Counted from the stretch's first letter, positions 1-7,561 are shown. The stretch is DNA of 28,653 nucleotides from DASXMR01 sp036495525 (GCA_036495525.1 DASXMR010000132.1:1-28653); one strand, 5' to 3'. The notes: generated from the letters alone by a model not told the origin. A program made the numbers and translations.

Positions 1-1
1 C

Positions 2-241
2 GGCGAGGTCGTGGGCGGATTCGCCGGCTTCACGGCCACGCTCCTGGTTGTCTTCCGGGTAATACCGGGCGGAATTCGTCGGGTGCCGCTCCTGATCAGC
101 ACCGCGAGCTTCGTCCCGCGGCTCGGCTATGCGGTGCCGCCTGGCGAATGGGGAATCCGGGTAGCCCTGATGCTAGGGCCGGACGAGCAGAGCGGGACGC
201 GCCAGAGCACTCCGGTCCTGCCGCTGACCATCACGGCCTGA
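2..241 (+). CDS. C-terminal fragment of an unrecognised ORF (partial at window edge)
   Basis: The frame is open from the first bases of the window to a TGA at 239-241, so a gene may enter from upstream; the first in-window start codon is GTG 11. Roughly 80% of codons end in G or C, which agrees with translation but is also met by chance in DNA of this composition. The residues include a short hydrophobic run (FTATLLVVF) and no motif I recognise. It ends about 150 bases before the methyltransferase start. It could be a real C-terminus or merely a chance open frame. Confidence 0.3.
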   Translation, partial: GEVVGGFAGFTATLLVVFRVIPGGIRRVPLLISTASFVPRLGYAVPPGEWGIRVALMLGPDEQSGTRQSTPVLPLTITA

Positions 242-388
242 ACCGGCCAGCCGCCTGCCCGGCGGCGCCGGGAGTCGCTGACGAGCCGGGACCGGCCGTC
301 GGCGGCCGCGTTCTGGATGAGGCCGGCAGGTGCGCCTCCACGCACCGTTGGCCGCCGGCCTGGTCCGCTTTGCTGGGATGCTGGGGAG

Positions 389-1501
389 ATGACGGTCGCT
401 GCCCGGGTCGAGCACGTCGGAAGCTTGCTGCGCCCGGAATACCTGCTGGACGCTCGCGCCGCCCTGGCGCGCGCGCAGATCAGCCCGGCCCAGTTCAAGG
501 CGGCTGAGGACCGCGCAGTGCGGGAAGCCATCGCGCTGCAGGAGCAAGTGGGCATGCCGGTGGTCAACGACGGCGAGATGCGGCGCGAGTCGTTCCAGGC
601 CGAGCTGACCGCGGCGTGCGACGGCTTCAGCGGGGTCAGCCTCGACGCCTGGCTCTGGGGAGCCTGGCACTCCGACGTCGTGGGCGACGCGAACCTCGAG
701 CGGCCGGCGGACCTGGCGGTGACCGAGCCGCTGCGCAAGCGCCGCAACCTGGCCGCCGAGGAATTCACCTTCCTGCGCGGCTGCACCAGCAGGCAGGCGA
801 AGGTGACGCTGCCGAGCCCGACGCTCTTCGCGAATCTCTGGTCGCCGGAGAAGTCGGCTGGCGCTTACCCCAGCCTGGACGCCTTCATGACCGACGTGGT
901 CCAGGTCATGTGCGACGAGGTCCGCGAGCTGGTGCGGCTCGGGTGCAGCTACATCCAGCTGGACGCGCCGCACTACCCGCTGCTCATCGACCCGGCCTGG
1001 CGGGACTTCTACGAGTCCCGCGGCTGGCCGCTGCAGCGCTGGCTCGGCTACGGCATCGAGCTGGACAACGCAGTGATCGACGCCGGGCGGCCGGCCACCT
1101 TCGGGTTCCACCTGTGCCGCGGCAACCAGCTCAGCCGCTGGCTGGTGAGCGGCGGGTACGAGCCGATCGCCGGCCCGGTGTTCGGCGGCGTGCACGCTGA
1201 CCGGCTGCTGCTGGAATACGACGACGAGCGCTCCGGCAGCTTCGACCCGCTGCAGCTGGTGCCCGATGACAAGGCCGTCGTGCTCGGGCTGGTGACGACG
1301 AAGACCTCGCAGGTCGAAACGGTCCGGGAGGTTGCCGCCCGCGTCCGGCAGGCCAGTGCTCGCATCGGTGCCGAGCGGCTGGCGATCAGCCCACAGTGCG
1401 GCTTCGCCACCTCAGCGGGCGGCAACGCGATCACTCCCCAGGCGCAGCGCGCGAAGCTCGCAGTCCTGGTCGAGGCCGCGCAGGTGCTGGCAGGCAGCTG
1501 A
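389..1501 (+). CDS. MetE C-terminal-like methyltransferase (cobalamin-independent methionine synthase II family)
   Basis: A 370-residue protein matching the C-terminal catalytic barrel of cobalamin-independent methionine synthase, without the N-terminal half of full MetE. The N-terminus carries the family motif VEHVGSLLRP. Zinc ligands are recognisable: His241 and Cys243 (FHLCRGN), a candidate Glu276 (LLLEYDDE) and Cys337 (SPQCGF). Stand-alone proteins of this type transfer methyl or alkyl groups to thiols, and the true acceptor is usually unknown, so methionine synthesis is only one possibility. ATG 389 is chosen because a purine-rich GGGGAG lies immediately upstream and the homologous N-terminus begins there; an in-frame start at 317 would add 24 non-family residues. 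A hairpin at 1535-1572 and an MFS transporter follow on the same strand. Confidence 0.85.
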   Translation: MTVAARVEHVGSLLRPEYLLDARAALARAQISPAQFKAAEDRAVREAIALQEQVGMPVVNDGEMRRESFQAELTAACDGFSGVSLDAWLWGAWHSDVVGDANLERPADLAVTEPLRKRRNLAAEEFTFLRGCTSRQAKVTLPSPTLFANLWSPEKSAGAYPSLDAFMTDVVQVMCDEVRELVRLGCSYIQLDAPHYPLLIDPAWRDFYESRGWPLQRWLGYGIELDNAVIDAGRPATFGFHLCRGNQLSRWLVSGGYEPIAGPVFGGVHADRLLLEYDDERSGSFDPLQLVPDDKAVVLGLVTTKTSQVETVREVAARVRQASARIGAERLAISPQCGFATSAGGNAITPQAQRAKLAVLVEAAQVLAGS

Positions 1502-1534
1502 CAGCCGCCTCGTCGCCGCCGTTCGCGGGGCGCT

Positions 1535-1572
1535 GCTGCCCTTTGTGTTTCAGCAAAGCGAGCAAGGGCAGC
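1535..1572 (+). terminator. Hairpin between the methyltransferase and MFS genes (terminator or attenuator)
   Basis: GCTGCCCTT (1535-1543) pairs perfectly with AAGGGCAGC (1564-1572). A competing inner stem, CTTTG (1541-1545) with CAAAG (1554-1558), shares the CTT bases, so the two cannot form together. No U-run follows. It lies 34 bases after the methyltransferase stop and 41 bases before the transporter start. It may end transcription partially or tune transporter expression. Confidence 0.4.
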
Positions 1573-1613
1573 GGAATGCGGTCCGTGAACTACCGGTCAC
1601 GCGGGAGGGCTGC

Positions 1614-3134
1614 ATGAGCGACGTTCAGACCGGCACCGTCACGACCAAGGTCCCGGCCAGGCTGGACCGGCTGCCATGGTCGAGGTGGCACTGGATGATC
1701 GTGATCGGCCTCGGCACGGTGTGGATTCTCGACGGCCTCGAGGTGACGATCGTCGGGAATGTCTCCGGCCAGATGTCCATGCCCGGCAGCGGCATTCACA
1801 TCACCCAGAGCCAGATAACCGGCTTCGGCGCCGCGGTGTACGTGCTGGGCGCGTGCATCGGCGCGCTGTTCTTCGGCTGGCTCACCGACCGGTTCGGCCG
1901 TAAGAAGCTCTTCATGATCACCCTGGGCGTCTATCTTGCGGCCACCGCGCTGACCGCGCTGTCGTTCGCGCCCTGGTGGTTCTTCCTGTTCCGGTTCCTG
2001 ACCGGCTTCGGCATCGGCGGCGAGTACGCGGCGATCAACTCCGCCATTGATGAGCTGATACCGAGCCGCCACCGCGGCAGGATCGACATCATCATCAACG
2101 GCACTTTCTGGGCCGGAGCGGCTGTCGGCGCGGTGCTGACCGTGCCGGTCACCAACTCGCTGCCGGTCGGTGTCGGCTGGCGGCTGTGCTTCGGCGTGGG
2201 CGTGGTGCTCGGGCTGGTCATCCTGCTGGTCCGCCGGAACGTACCGGAAAGCCCCCGGTGGATGCTGATCCACGGACACGACCGGGCTGCCGAGCAGCTC
2301 GCCGATGACATAGAGAACCGGGTCAGCCGCGAGACGGGCGCCAGCCTGGCCGAGCCAGGGCAGTCCATCACCATCCGCCAGCGCAAGGTCATCGGGTTCG
2401 GCACCATCGCCCGCACCATGGTCAGGCTGTACCCGCGCCGGACCTTCCTCGGGCTGTCGCTGTTCATCGGGCAGGCGTTCCTCTACAACGCCATCACCTT
2501 CGGGTTCGCGCAGATCCTGGCGACGTTCTTCCATGTCACCAAGAACCCCGGCTACTACTTCGCGGTCATCGCCGTGGGCAACCTCATCGGGCCGCTGGTG
2601 CTGGGACGGCTTTTCGACACCGTCGGCCGCAAGCCGCTGATCGCCGGCACGTACATCACCTCCGGCGTCCTGCTGCTGGTCACCGCCTACCTGTTCGGTC
2701 AGCACCTGCTGACCGCGATCACGCTGACTGCCTGCTGGTCGGTGGTGCTGCTGATCGCCTCGGCTGGCGCGAGCGGCGCCTACCTGACGGTCAGCGAGGT
2801 GTTCCCGCTGGAGACTCGCGCGCTGGCTATCGCGTTCTTCTATGCGATAGGAACCGGCGCTGGCGGGATCACCGGCCCCCTGCTGTTCGCGAAGCTCGTC
2901 GGCACCGGCCAAGTGTCGGACACCGTCATCGCCTTCTCGGTCGGCGCGAGCCTGATGATCCTGGCCGGATTGGTGGAAGTGGCCTTCGGGGTGCGGGCCG
3001 AGCAGCAGAGCCTGGAGAGCATCGCCAGGCCGCTGACCGCCGAGGACGCCGACGCGGGCGGCCGCCGGGGCCAGGGTCCCGGCGAGGTCATCAGGCCGGG
3101 GGCAGGACCCGACTCGCTGAGGGGGACGACATGA
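1614..3134 (+). CDS. MFS metabolite/sugar-type proton symporter
   Basis: A 506-residue major facilitator with about 12 membrane segments. Visible family motifs are the loop 2-3 motif GWLTDRFGRKK, its second-half counterpart GRLFDTVGRKP, the central sugar-porter-like PESPRWML after TM6, and acidic D40 and E43 in TM1 (ILDGLEVTIVG). These place it with sugar or organic-acid symporters (the SP/SV2-like branch); the substrate cannot be read from the sequence. ATG 1614 is preceded by GGGAGG at about 8 bases and gives a normal cytoplasmic N-terminus; the in-frame upstream extension to 1332 overlaps the methyltransferase gene and is not family-like. Its stop overlaps the next start as ATGA at 3131-3134, so the stress-protein gene is translationally coupled. 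Confidence 0.88.
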   Translation: MSDVQTGTVTTKVPARLDRLPWSRWHWMIVIGLGTVWILDGLEVTIVGNVSGQMSMPGSGIHITQSQITGFGAAVYVLGACIGALFFGWLTDRFGRKKLFMITLGVYLAATALTALSFAPWWFFLFRFLTGFGIGGEYAAINSAIDELIPSRHRGRIDIIINGTFWAGAAVGAVLTVPVTNSLPVGVGWRLCFGVGVVLGLVILLVRRNVPESPRWMLIHGHDRAAEQLADDIENRVSRETGASLAEPGQSITIRQRKVIGFGTIARTMVRLYPRRTFLGLSLFIGQAFLYNAITFGFAQILATFFHVTKNPGYYFAVIAVGNLIGPLVLGRLFDTVGRKPLIAGTYITSGVLLLVTAYLFGQHLLTAITLTACWSVVLLIASAGASGAYLTVSEVFPLETRALAIAFFYAIGTGAGGITGPLLFAKLVGTGQVSDTVIAFSVGASLMILAGLVEVAFGVRAEQQSLESIARPLTAEDADAGGRRGQGPGEVIRPGAGPDSLRGTT

Positions 3135-3880
3135 CAGTCGTCGTGGGCATCGACGGCAACCAGACCACGGCGCTGGTCCGGCTGGCCGCGCAGGAAGCGC
3201 AGTACCGGAGCACGCCGCTGGTCGTGGTCGCCGGCTATAGCACCGACAACGCACTTGGCGCGCCCGCCGCCCGGCCCCTGGCCACCATGCGCACGCCGGA
3301 CGAGAACCGGGCTGCAGCAGCGGCAATGCTCGACCACGCGGTGACCATGGCCCTCGGCGACAACGCCAAGACCGCCACCCGGCGGACCGTGCCCGGAGCC
3401 ATCGGGCGCGGCGTGGTCAGCGTCGCCCGGCAGGAGGCCGCCGATCTCATCGTGTTCGGCGCGCGCCGCGGTCCGGCGCTGACCACCCCGGCGGCTCAGC
3501 AGTACGTGCTGCGCCACGCCCCCTGCCCCGTGCTGGTACTGCCCGCCCGTGGCACCCGTGATTTATCTGTAACGCGGTGTTCCCGGCTGGACCGGCCGGC
3601 AGCGCACTCGGCGTTCCGCCGGGGCCACGGCCGCCCTCAGCCGGACTGGACTAACCTGCTCGCCTACGACCGCGACGCCCGACGAGCCGAGTGGCTGACG
3701 CGGAACCGGAGGCGACTCGATGACTCACTTCCTCTACCTTGTCCGCCACGGCGAGGTAGCGCCGCACGACGGCCCGCTCAGCCCGGCCGGGCAGCGGCAG
3801 GCGCAGCTGACTCATCGGCTGGCTCGTCAGCCAGGCGCTGGCCGCGCCGTTCTGGCGCTGGCTCGGGCTGGACCAGATGA
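3131..3880 (+). CDS. Universal stress protein (UspA domain) with an anomalous C-terminal extension
   Basis: Residues 1-138 form a single Usp fold: MTVVVGIDGN at the first strand and HAPCPVLVLP at the last. The nucleotide-loop motif is degenerate; GARRG is present but the usual downstream GS-S is replaced by TPAAQ, so ATP binding is doubtful. Usp proteins normally end shortly after PVLVLP, yet this frame continues for about 110 Arg/Pro-rich residues and runs over the start of the downstream phosphatase remnant. TGA 3559-3561 lies in a neighbouring frame just after the domain, so a one-base indel would explain the lost stop. It overlaps the MFS stop (ATGA) and is probably co-expressed. The domain call is firm; the tail is probably not original. 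Confidence 0.75.
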   Translation: MTVVVGIDGNQTTALVRLAAQEAQYRSTPLVVVAGYSTDNALGAPAARPLATMRTPDENRAAAAAMLDHAVTMALGDNAKTATRRTVPGAIGRGVVSVARQEAADLIVFGARRGPALTTPAAQQYVLRHAPCPVLVLPARGTRDLSVTRCSRLDRPAAHSAFRRGHGRPQPDWTNLLAYDRDARRAEWLTRNRRRLDDSLPLPCPPRRGSAARRPAQPGRAAAGAADSSAGSSARRWPRRSGAGSGWTR

Positions 3881-4014
3881 ACTGCGCGCTGACGGTCATC
3901 GCCTACCGTCCCGGGTTGCCGCCAGGGCTTGTCACCTTCAACGACGCCGGGCACCTGCCGCCGGAATTGCGGTGGACCGGGTTCCCGGCGGCCGTGCGGC
4001 CAGCTTCCGGGTAG
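3720..4014 (+). pseudogene. Histidine phosphatase (phosphoglycerate mutase-like) gene with internal deletion and frameshift
   Basis: The first 30 codons encode a histidine phosphatase N-terminus with the catalytic motif LVRHGE and LSPAGQRQAQ. From 3811, one frame over, the sequence encodes the family C-terminus: LIGWLVSQALAAPFWRWLGL, then MNCALTVIAYRPG, FNDAGHLPPELRWTGF and a TAG at 4012-4014. The family is about 200 residues long, so roughly 110 codons are missing, including the second catalytic His region, and the junction at 3808-3811 also shifts the frame. A Shine-Dalgarno GGAGG remains at 3709-3713. Read straight through, the N-terminal frame gives 142 residues that lose family resemblance after the junction. 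It cannot make an active enzyme. Confidence 0.85.
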
Positions 4015-4085
4015 CCAGCTCCGCGGGCCTGCGTCCCGGTCAGCTTCATGCCCCGCGCCGTGCGAGGGCAGACCGGCCCGTTGTG

Positions 4086-4122
4086 CCGTTTTGCCGAGCT
4101 GAGCGAAACGGTGGCAGAACGG
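4086..4122 (+). other. Alternative hairpins in the 4015-4217 gap
   Basis: CCGTTTTGCC (4086-4095) can pair with GGCAGAACGG (4113-4122), with one G-U pair, while its 5' half CCGTTT can instead pair with AAACGG (4106-4111). The two pairings exclude each other. The 203-base gap between the phosphatase remnant and the glycosidase holds nothing else I can identify. A leader element or remnant terminator is possible; this is weak evidence. Confidence 0.25.
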
Positions 4123-4217
4123 GCAGTCCGGCCGGGAAAATCGACTGACGCCGCGGTTTCGCTGCGCGGCATGAGGCTCAATGGCAGGCTCCACGAAGCT
4201 GACGAGAGGTGACACCG

Positions 4218-5177
4218 GTGCGGCTGCGGCCAGGCGCGATGACCATCGGGATCGGCATTCTGGCGTGCTCGGCAGTCTCGGCCGTGGTGGCGGCTACCGC
4301 CACCGCCAGCCCGCCAGGTCATGCGCGGGCGAGCTCGGCCCATCTGGCCGGTCCGGCCAGACTGTCCGGCGAGAAGCGCCTGGCGCACCCGGCCCCGCAG
4401 GCGCGCGCGGCCGGTCAGCCGAGCGCCGCCGCTGCGCCTGCCGCGCGCAAGGGGGTCAGCGCGTGGGTGTTCAACGGGGTCAACCGCTCGCTCAGGAAGT
4501 CGGGCGCGACCTGGTACTACACCTGGGCTGTCAACCACCAGGGCATCACCAGCCCGCGCGGCGTCAGCTTCGTCCCGATGATCTGGGGCGCCGGCAGCGT
4601 CACCACCGCGAACCTGCAGACGGTCCGGCACGAAGGGCACTACCTGCTCGGCTTCAACGAGCCTGACAACGCCGGCCAGTCGAATATGTCCGTCGGGCAG
4701 GCGCTGCGGCTATGGCCGCGGCTGATGAGAACCAGGATGACGCTGGGCAGTCCCGCTGTCGCGACCGACGCGGCGACCAGCGGCGGGTGGCTTGACCGGT
4801 TCATGCGCGGCATCAGGGCCAGGCACTACCGGGTGAACTTCATCACCGTGCACTGGTACGGCGGCGACTTCGCTACCCGCCCGGCCGTGTCCGAGCTCCG
4901 GTCCTACCTGCGCGCCATTCACGCCAGATATCAGCGGCCGATCTGGCTGACCGAGTTCGCGCTGATCAGGTTCTCCAGCACGGTGACGTTCCCGACCGCG
5001 CACCAGCAGGCCGCGTTCGTCACGGCCGCGACGTCGATGCTGCGGCGGCTGCCTTACGTGCACCGGTACGCGTGGTTCGCGCTGCCCAAGTCGTCAGGCG
5101 ACGGGACGGCAGGGCTCTTCAGGCCGGGCGCCGTCGCGACCGCGGCGGGCCGCGCCTTCGAGGCCGTCAAGCCCTAG
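4218..5177 (+). CDS. Secreted glycoside hydrolase, GH128/Asl1-like
   Basis: A 319-residue exported protein: a basic N-terminus, a hydrophobic signal segment (MTIGIGILACSAVSAVVAA) with an Ala-X-Ala cleavage region near residue 30, an Ala/Pro-rich linker to about residue 80, then an Asl1-like TIM-barrel catalytic domain to the end. The likely acid/base is Glu148 in LLGFNEPD and the likely nucleophile Glu246 in IWLTEFAL; VHWYGGDF and HRYAWFAL are other family signatures. Characterised members cleave beta-1,3-glucans, so an extracellular role on fungal or plant cell-wall glucan is inferred. GTG 4218 is preferred over GTG 4209 because GAGAGG (4204-4209) lies 8 bases upstream of 4218 and overlaps the other codon. 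It appears monocistronic. Confidence 0.82.
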   Translation: MRLRPGAMTIGIGILACSAVSAVVAATATASPPGHARASSAHLAGPARLSGEKRLAHPAPQARAAGQPSAAAAPAARKGVSAWVFNGVNRSLRKSGATWYYTWAVNHQGITSPRGVSFVPMIWGAGSVTTANLQTVRHEGHYLLGFNEPDNAGQSNMSVGQALRLWPRLMRTRMTLGSPAVATDAATSGGWLDRFMRGIRARHYRVNFITVHWYGGDFATRPAVSELRSYLRAIHARYQRPIWLTEFALIRFSSTVTFPTAHQQAAFVTAATSMLRRLPYVHRYAWFALPKSSGDGTAGLFRPGAVATAAGRAFEAVKP

Positions 5178-5205
5178 CCCGGGAGCCCATCTACATGGTC
5201 CGGGC
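5177..5205 (+). terminator. Candidate terminator hairpin after the GH128 gene
   Basis: GCCCGG (5177-5182) pairs with CCGGGC (5200-5205) across a 17-base loop, beginning at the last base of the stop codon. There is no U-run, so the call is tentative. Confidence 0.3.
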
Positions 5206-5282
5206 CGGGTAGGCGCCCTCCGGTCTGCGGAGCCCTGAGGTGTTTGCCCGGCACTCGAAGGCGCTTGGCGGGACCGGACCCG

Positions 5283-5321
5283 TACAGCGAAAAGCTGTAT
5301 CCTATACGGGTTATGTACATA
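5283..5321 (+). promoter_or_regulatory. Palindrome cluster upstream of the RHH gene (probable operator/promoter)
   Basis: Three adjacent palindromes lie 18-56 bases before the start codon: TACAGC-GAAAA-GCTGTA (5283-5299), GTAT-CCT-ATAC (5297-5307) and TATGTACATA (5312-5321). The stretch is far more A/T-rich than its surroundings and contains -10-like TATCCT and TATACG, but no convincing -35. Clustered short palindromes fit a ribbon-helix-helix repressor acting on its own promoter. That the product of 5339-5551 is the binder is inference. Confidence 0.5.
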
Positions 5322-5338
5322 CCTGAGGAGGAGCCGGG

Positions 5339-5551
5339 ATGGCCAAGCGGGTGAAGGTAACCGTCAACCTGACCGAGGACGACGTGGACGAGCTGAAGCG
5401 CCAGGCTGAGAAGGACGGCATCACCATGACAGACGCCGTCCGGCGGTCCATCGCCATCGGCAAGCTCGTCACCACCGCCGAGCAGAACGGCGAGAACGTG
5501 CTGATCCGCGGACGCGGCGGGGAAACACGGCAGATCGAGATCGTGCGGTGA
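5339..5551 (+). CDS. Small ribbon-helix-helix (CopG/Arc-like) DNA-binding protein
   Basis: A 70-residue protein with the RHH layout: a short basic strand (KRVKVTVNL, residues 3-11), helix A (EDDVDELKRQAEKDG), a turn with T-M-T, and helix B (DAVRRSIAIGKLV). The C-terminal third (GENVLIRGRGGETRQIEIV) looks like a beta hairpin. RHH proteins bind DNA as dimers through the paired strand. The start has a strong GAGGAGGAG (5325-5333) five bases upstream. Its stop overlaps the GTG of the next gene (GTGA, 5548-5551). It resembles an antitoxin or autorepressor, but the partner is a membrane protein rather than a recognisable toxin. Confidence 0.7.
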   Translation: MAKRVKVTVNLTEDDVDELKRQAEKDGITMTDAVRRSIAIGKLVTTAEQNGENVLIRGRGGETRQIEIVR

Positions 5552-5910
5552 CAGCCGGGCCAGAGCCGGCCGCAGACCCCGGCGCGACGCCAGCCGGCAG
5601 CCTGGATCTCACCGCGTTAGAGCCGCCAGGAGCGGAGCGGCTGCCCGAGGACAAGCCGCTCGCCAACGCGGCACCCTTCAATCCCGAGCTGTGGCACGAA
5701 CGCGTCCGCACCGGCGTTGCGATAGCCATCATCGGCGCCGTCATCCTCGAGTCCATCATCCTGACCATCGCCTTCGTCGCCGGCCGGATCGCGGGCAGCG
5801 CGCTGTCGGCCGCGACGGCCGCTGTCATCACTCCCCTGGTCGGCATCGCCGGGACGGTGCTCGGCTTCTACTTCGGCACCCACCGGGCCGGCGCTAACGG
5901 CGGAGGCTGA
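5548..5910 (+). CDS. Small two-TM membrane protein of unknown function, coupled to the RHH gene
   Basis: A 120-residue protein I do not recognise. Residues 1-50 are acidic and Pro/Ala-rich and probably cytoplasmic, ending with FNPELWHERVR before the membrane. TM1 spans about 55-78 (GVAIAIIGAVILESIILTIA) and TM2 about 86-110 (VITPLVGIAGTVLGFYFGTH), with a short Gly-rich tail. It starts at GTG 5548, overlapping the RHH stop, so translation is coupled. The hairpin with a short loop between two helices is compatible with a membrane anchor, an assembly factor or a pore-like protein. No enzymatic motif is visible. Confidence 0.6.
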   Translation: MTAGPEPAADPGATPAGSLDLTALEPPGAERLPEDKPLANAAPFNPELWHERVRTGVAIAIIGAVILESIILTIAFVAGRIAGSALSAATAAVITPLVGIAGTVLGFYFGTHRAGANGGG

Positions 5911-6000
5911 CGCCCGGCGCCGCACGCCAGCGGCGGCCCCCCGCTTTGCCCCTGCGCCAGTCAGCTGATCCAGCCCGCCTGCATGAAGTCGAGACGTGGT

Positions 6001-6027
6001 CCTCAGGGCGGATCCGCCTTGCTGAGG
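6001..6027 (+). terminator. Terminator candidate for the RHH/2-TM operon
   Basis: CCTCAG (6001-6006) and CTGAGG (6022-6027) pair and enclose the palindrome GGCGGATCCGCC (6007-6018), giving a stacked 6+4 bp hairpin with a three-base bulge. It lies 91 bases past the 2-TM stop. No T-tract follows. Confidence 0.4.
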
Positions 6028-6073
6028 ATCGCCCGCGCGAGGGACGACTCAGTGCCGCTCCGATTCCTATAAG

Positions 6074-6106
6074 GGCGGGACGGCCGTGTGCTAAGGCCGT
6101 CCCGCC
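6074..6106 (-). terminator. 12-bp hairpin terminator of the minus-strand MFS gene
   Basis: GGCGGGACGGCC (6074-6085) and GGCCGTCCCGCC (6095-6106) form a perfect 12-bp stem around a 9-base loop. It begins 13 bases beyond the MFS stop on the minus strand, and the sequence after it on that strand starts CTTATAGG. Together with the 6001-6027 hairpin it separates two convergent units. Confidence 0.65.
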
Positions 6107-6119
6107 TGGCAGTCCCGAG

Positions 6120-7421
6120 CTAGCGCCTGGCTCGACCGCGCCACGTCGCGCCGCGCGGGCGCTGGGCGCCTCGGTGCCGCCACGCGGTCAGGATGCTGAC
6201 GGCGGCGATGGGAATGGCGCCCAGCAGCATCGTGGCGCGGACTCCCGTGACCGTCGCGAGTACCCCGCCGGCAAGCGCGCCGAGCGCTTCCGAGCCCCCG
6301 GCGACAGTGCCATACAGGCTGCTGACCCTGCCTAGCAGCCGGCCAGGCACCAGCCGCTGGCGCATCGTCACCGCGGTCATGTTGAACAGCGCGAGCGCAG
6401 CGCTGCTGACCGCGAGCATCACGGCGGCGACGACCACGCTCGCGGTGAGCCCCAGGACGAACTGGCTGGCAGCGGCAACGAGCCCGGCGAGGAGCAGAAC
6501 CTGCCACATGCCCAGCCGCCGGGTGACGCGGGACCCGGCACCGCCGGCCGCGATCCCGCCGACCGCGCCGATAGCCAGCAGCGCCCCGTACGCGCCGGGC
6601 CTCTGGTGCAGGATGCGGGTCACGTAGAGCACGAGTATCGCGAACCAGGCGGCGTCCATGGCGCTGATGACGCCCACAGCGACGGTCAGGTCCCGGATGT
6701 CGGCATGACCGCGCAGCCAGGCCAGGCCCTCGGCGAGATCCAGGCGCACGCTGGCGCGCCCTGGGGGCGAGTCCGGTTCGGCTGGCTCCGGGCGGAACAC
6801 GCTCGGCAGGGTGAGCAGCAGCAGCACTGCTATCCCGAGCGTCCCGGCATTCACCGCGAACGGCAGTACAGCCGCCATGCCGAACAGCCAGCCTCCGGCC
6901 GCCGGGCCGGCCAGCTCGTAGCCGACGATCTGGCCGGCGATCACCCGTCCGTTGGCCCGCTCCAGGTCAGCGGAGTCCACCAGCCGTGGCACGCAGGTGA
7001 TGGCGGCGGTGCCGCGCAGAGCCGAGCCGAAACCGGCGGCGAACGCCGCGAGGTAGATCAGCGCAAGCCCGTCGGCGCGGGTCAGGATCGCCGCGGCCAG
7101 GGCCGCGACGGTCGCGGCACGTGCGCTATCTACCGCGACCATCAGGCGGCGGCGGTCGACCCGGTCGACTATCACTCCTGCACCTGGACCCAGCACCAGC
7201 CATGGCAGGCCCTGCACCGCCGTGACAGCGGCGACCGCGGCAGGCGAACCCGTCAGCCGGGCGGCGAGCAGCGGAAGGGCCGCGAGCCTGACGCCGTCAC
7301 CGAAGTCGGAGAGGAACCCAGACAGCCAGTACCGGTAAAACGGCGCCCGGCGCCGGACGGCCAGTCCGACTGCCCCGCCGTCATGCCCGCCCGGCCCGCC
7401 GATGCCCTCAGCTGCCGTCAT
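6120..7421 (-). CDS. MFS drug exporter, EntS/MFS_3-like
   Basis: A 433-residue MFS protein with about 12 hydrophobic segments. Family landmarks are the FYRYWLSGFLSDFGDG entry into TM1, the loop VIVDRVDRRRLM in place of classical motif A, and AVTMRQRLVPGRLLGRVSSLYG in the second half, all typical of the MFS_3 branch that includes enterobactin exporter EntS and macrolide pumps. The substrate is unknown. ATG 7421 is selected because it sits just before the conserved N-terminus; the in-frame extension upstream (Arg-rich, toward 7805) would overlap the divergent TetR gene. Divergence from an adjacent TetR with palindromic DNA between them implies repression by that regulator. Confidence 0.82.
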   Translation of the reverse strand: MTAAEGIGGPGGHDGGAVGLAVRRRAPFYRYWLSGFLSDFGDGVRLAALPLLAARLTGSPAAVAAVTAVQGLPWLVLGPGAGVIVDRVDRRRLMVAVDSARAATVAALAAAILTRADGLALIYLAAFAAGFGSALRGTAAITCVPRLVDSADLERANGRVIAGQIVGYELAGPAAGGWLFGMAAVLPFAVNAGTLGIAVLLLLTLPSVFRPEPAEPDSPPGRASVRLDLAEGLAWLRGHADIRDLTVAVGVISAMDAAWFAILVLYVTRILHQRPGAYGALLAIGAVGGIAAGGAGSRVTRRLGMWQVLLLAGLVAAASQFVLGLTASVVVAAVMLAVSSAALALFNMTAVTMRQRLVPGRLLGRVSSLYGTVAGGSEALGALAGGVLATVTGVRATMLLGAIPIAAVSILTAWRHRGAQRPRGATWRGRARR

Positions 7422-7529
7422 CGCCGTGCCCGCCGTCCGGCCGGGGTATGGATCGATTCGCCGCGGACGCGGTCTTCGTGCACGGTCCCGTCTCCCATCC
7501 CGGCCGGCGCGCCGGCTTTCAACGTGCAT

Positions 7530-7561
7530 CGTACGTTGTTTTGGAAACGATATTACGTACG
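7530..7561. promoter_or_regulatory. Palindromic operator between the MFS and TetR genes
   Basis: CGTACGT (7530-7536) and ACGTACG (7555-7561) form an inverted repeat with an 18-base spacer, which itself contains GTTT-TGG-AAAC (7538-7548). The right arm overlaps the position expected for the -35 of the tetR promoter (7553-7558). The A/T-rich stretch stands out from its surroundings and suits binding by the adjacent TetR protein, controlling both directions. Confidence 0.55.

Noticed and set aside
242..388. Possible cobalamin or SAM riboswitch before the MetE-like gene
   Set aside because: I could not find the conserved core motifs of those riboswitches; the stretch is only GC-rich with short chance stems.
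1590..3326. 578-codon open frame on the minus strand across the MFS gene
   Set aside because: Its product is Arg/Gly/Asp/Gln-rich with no family likeness, and it is exactly antisense to a clear transporter; high GC at third positions keeps such frames open.
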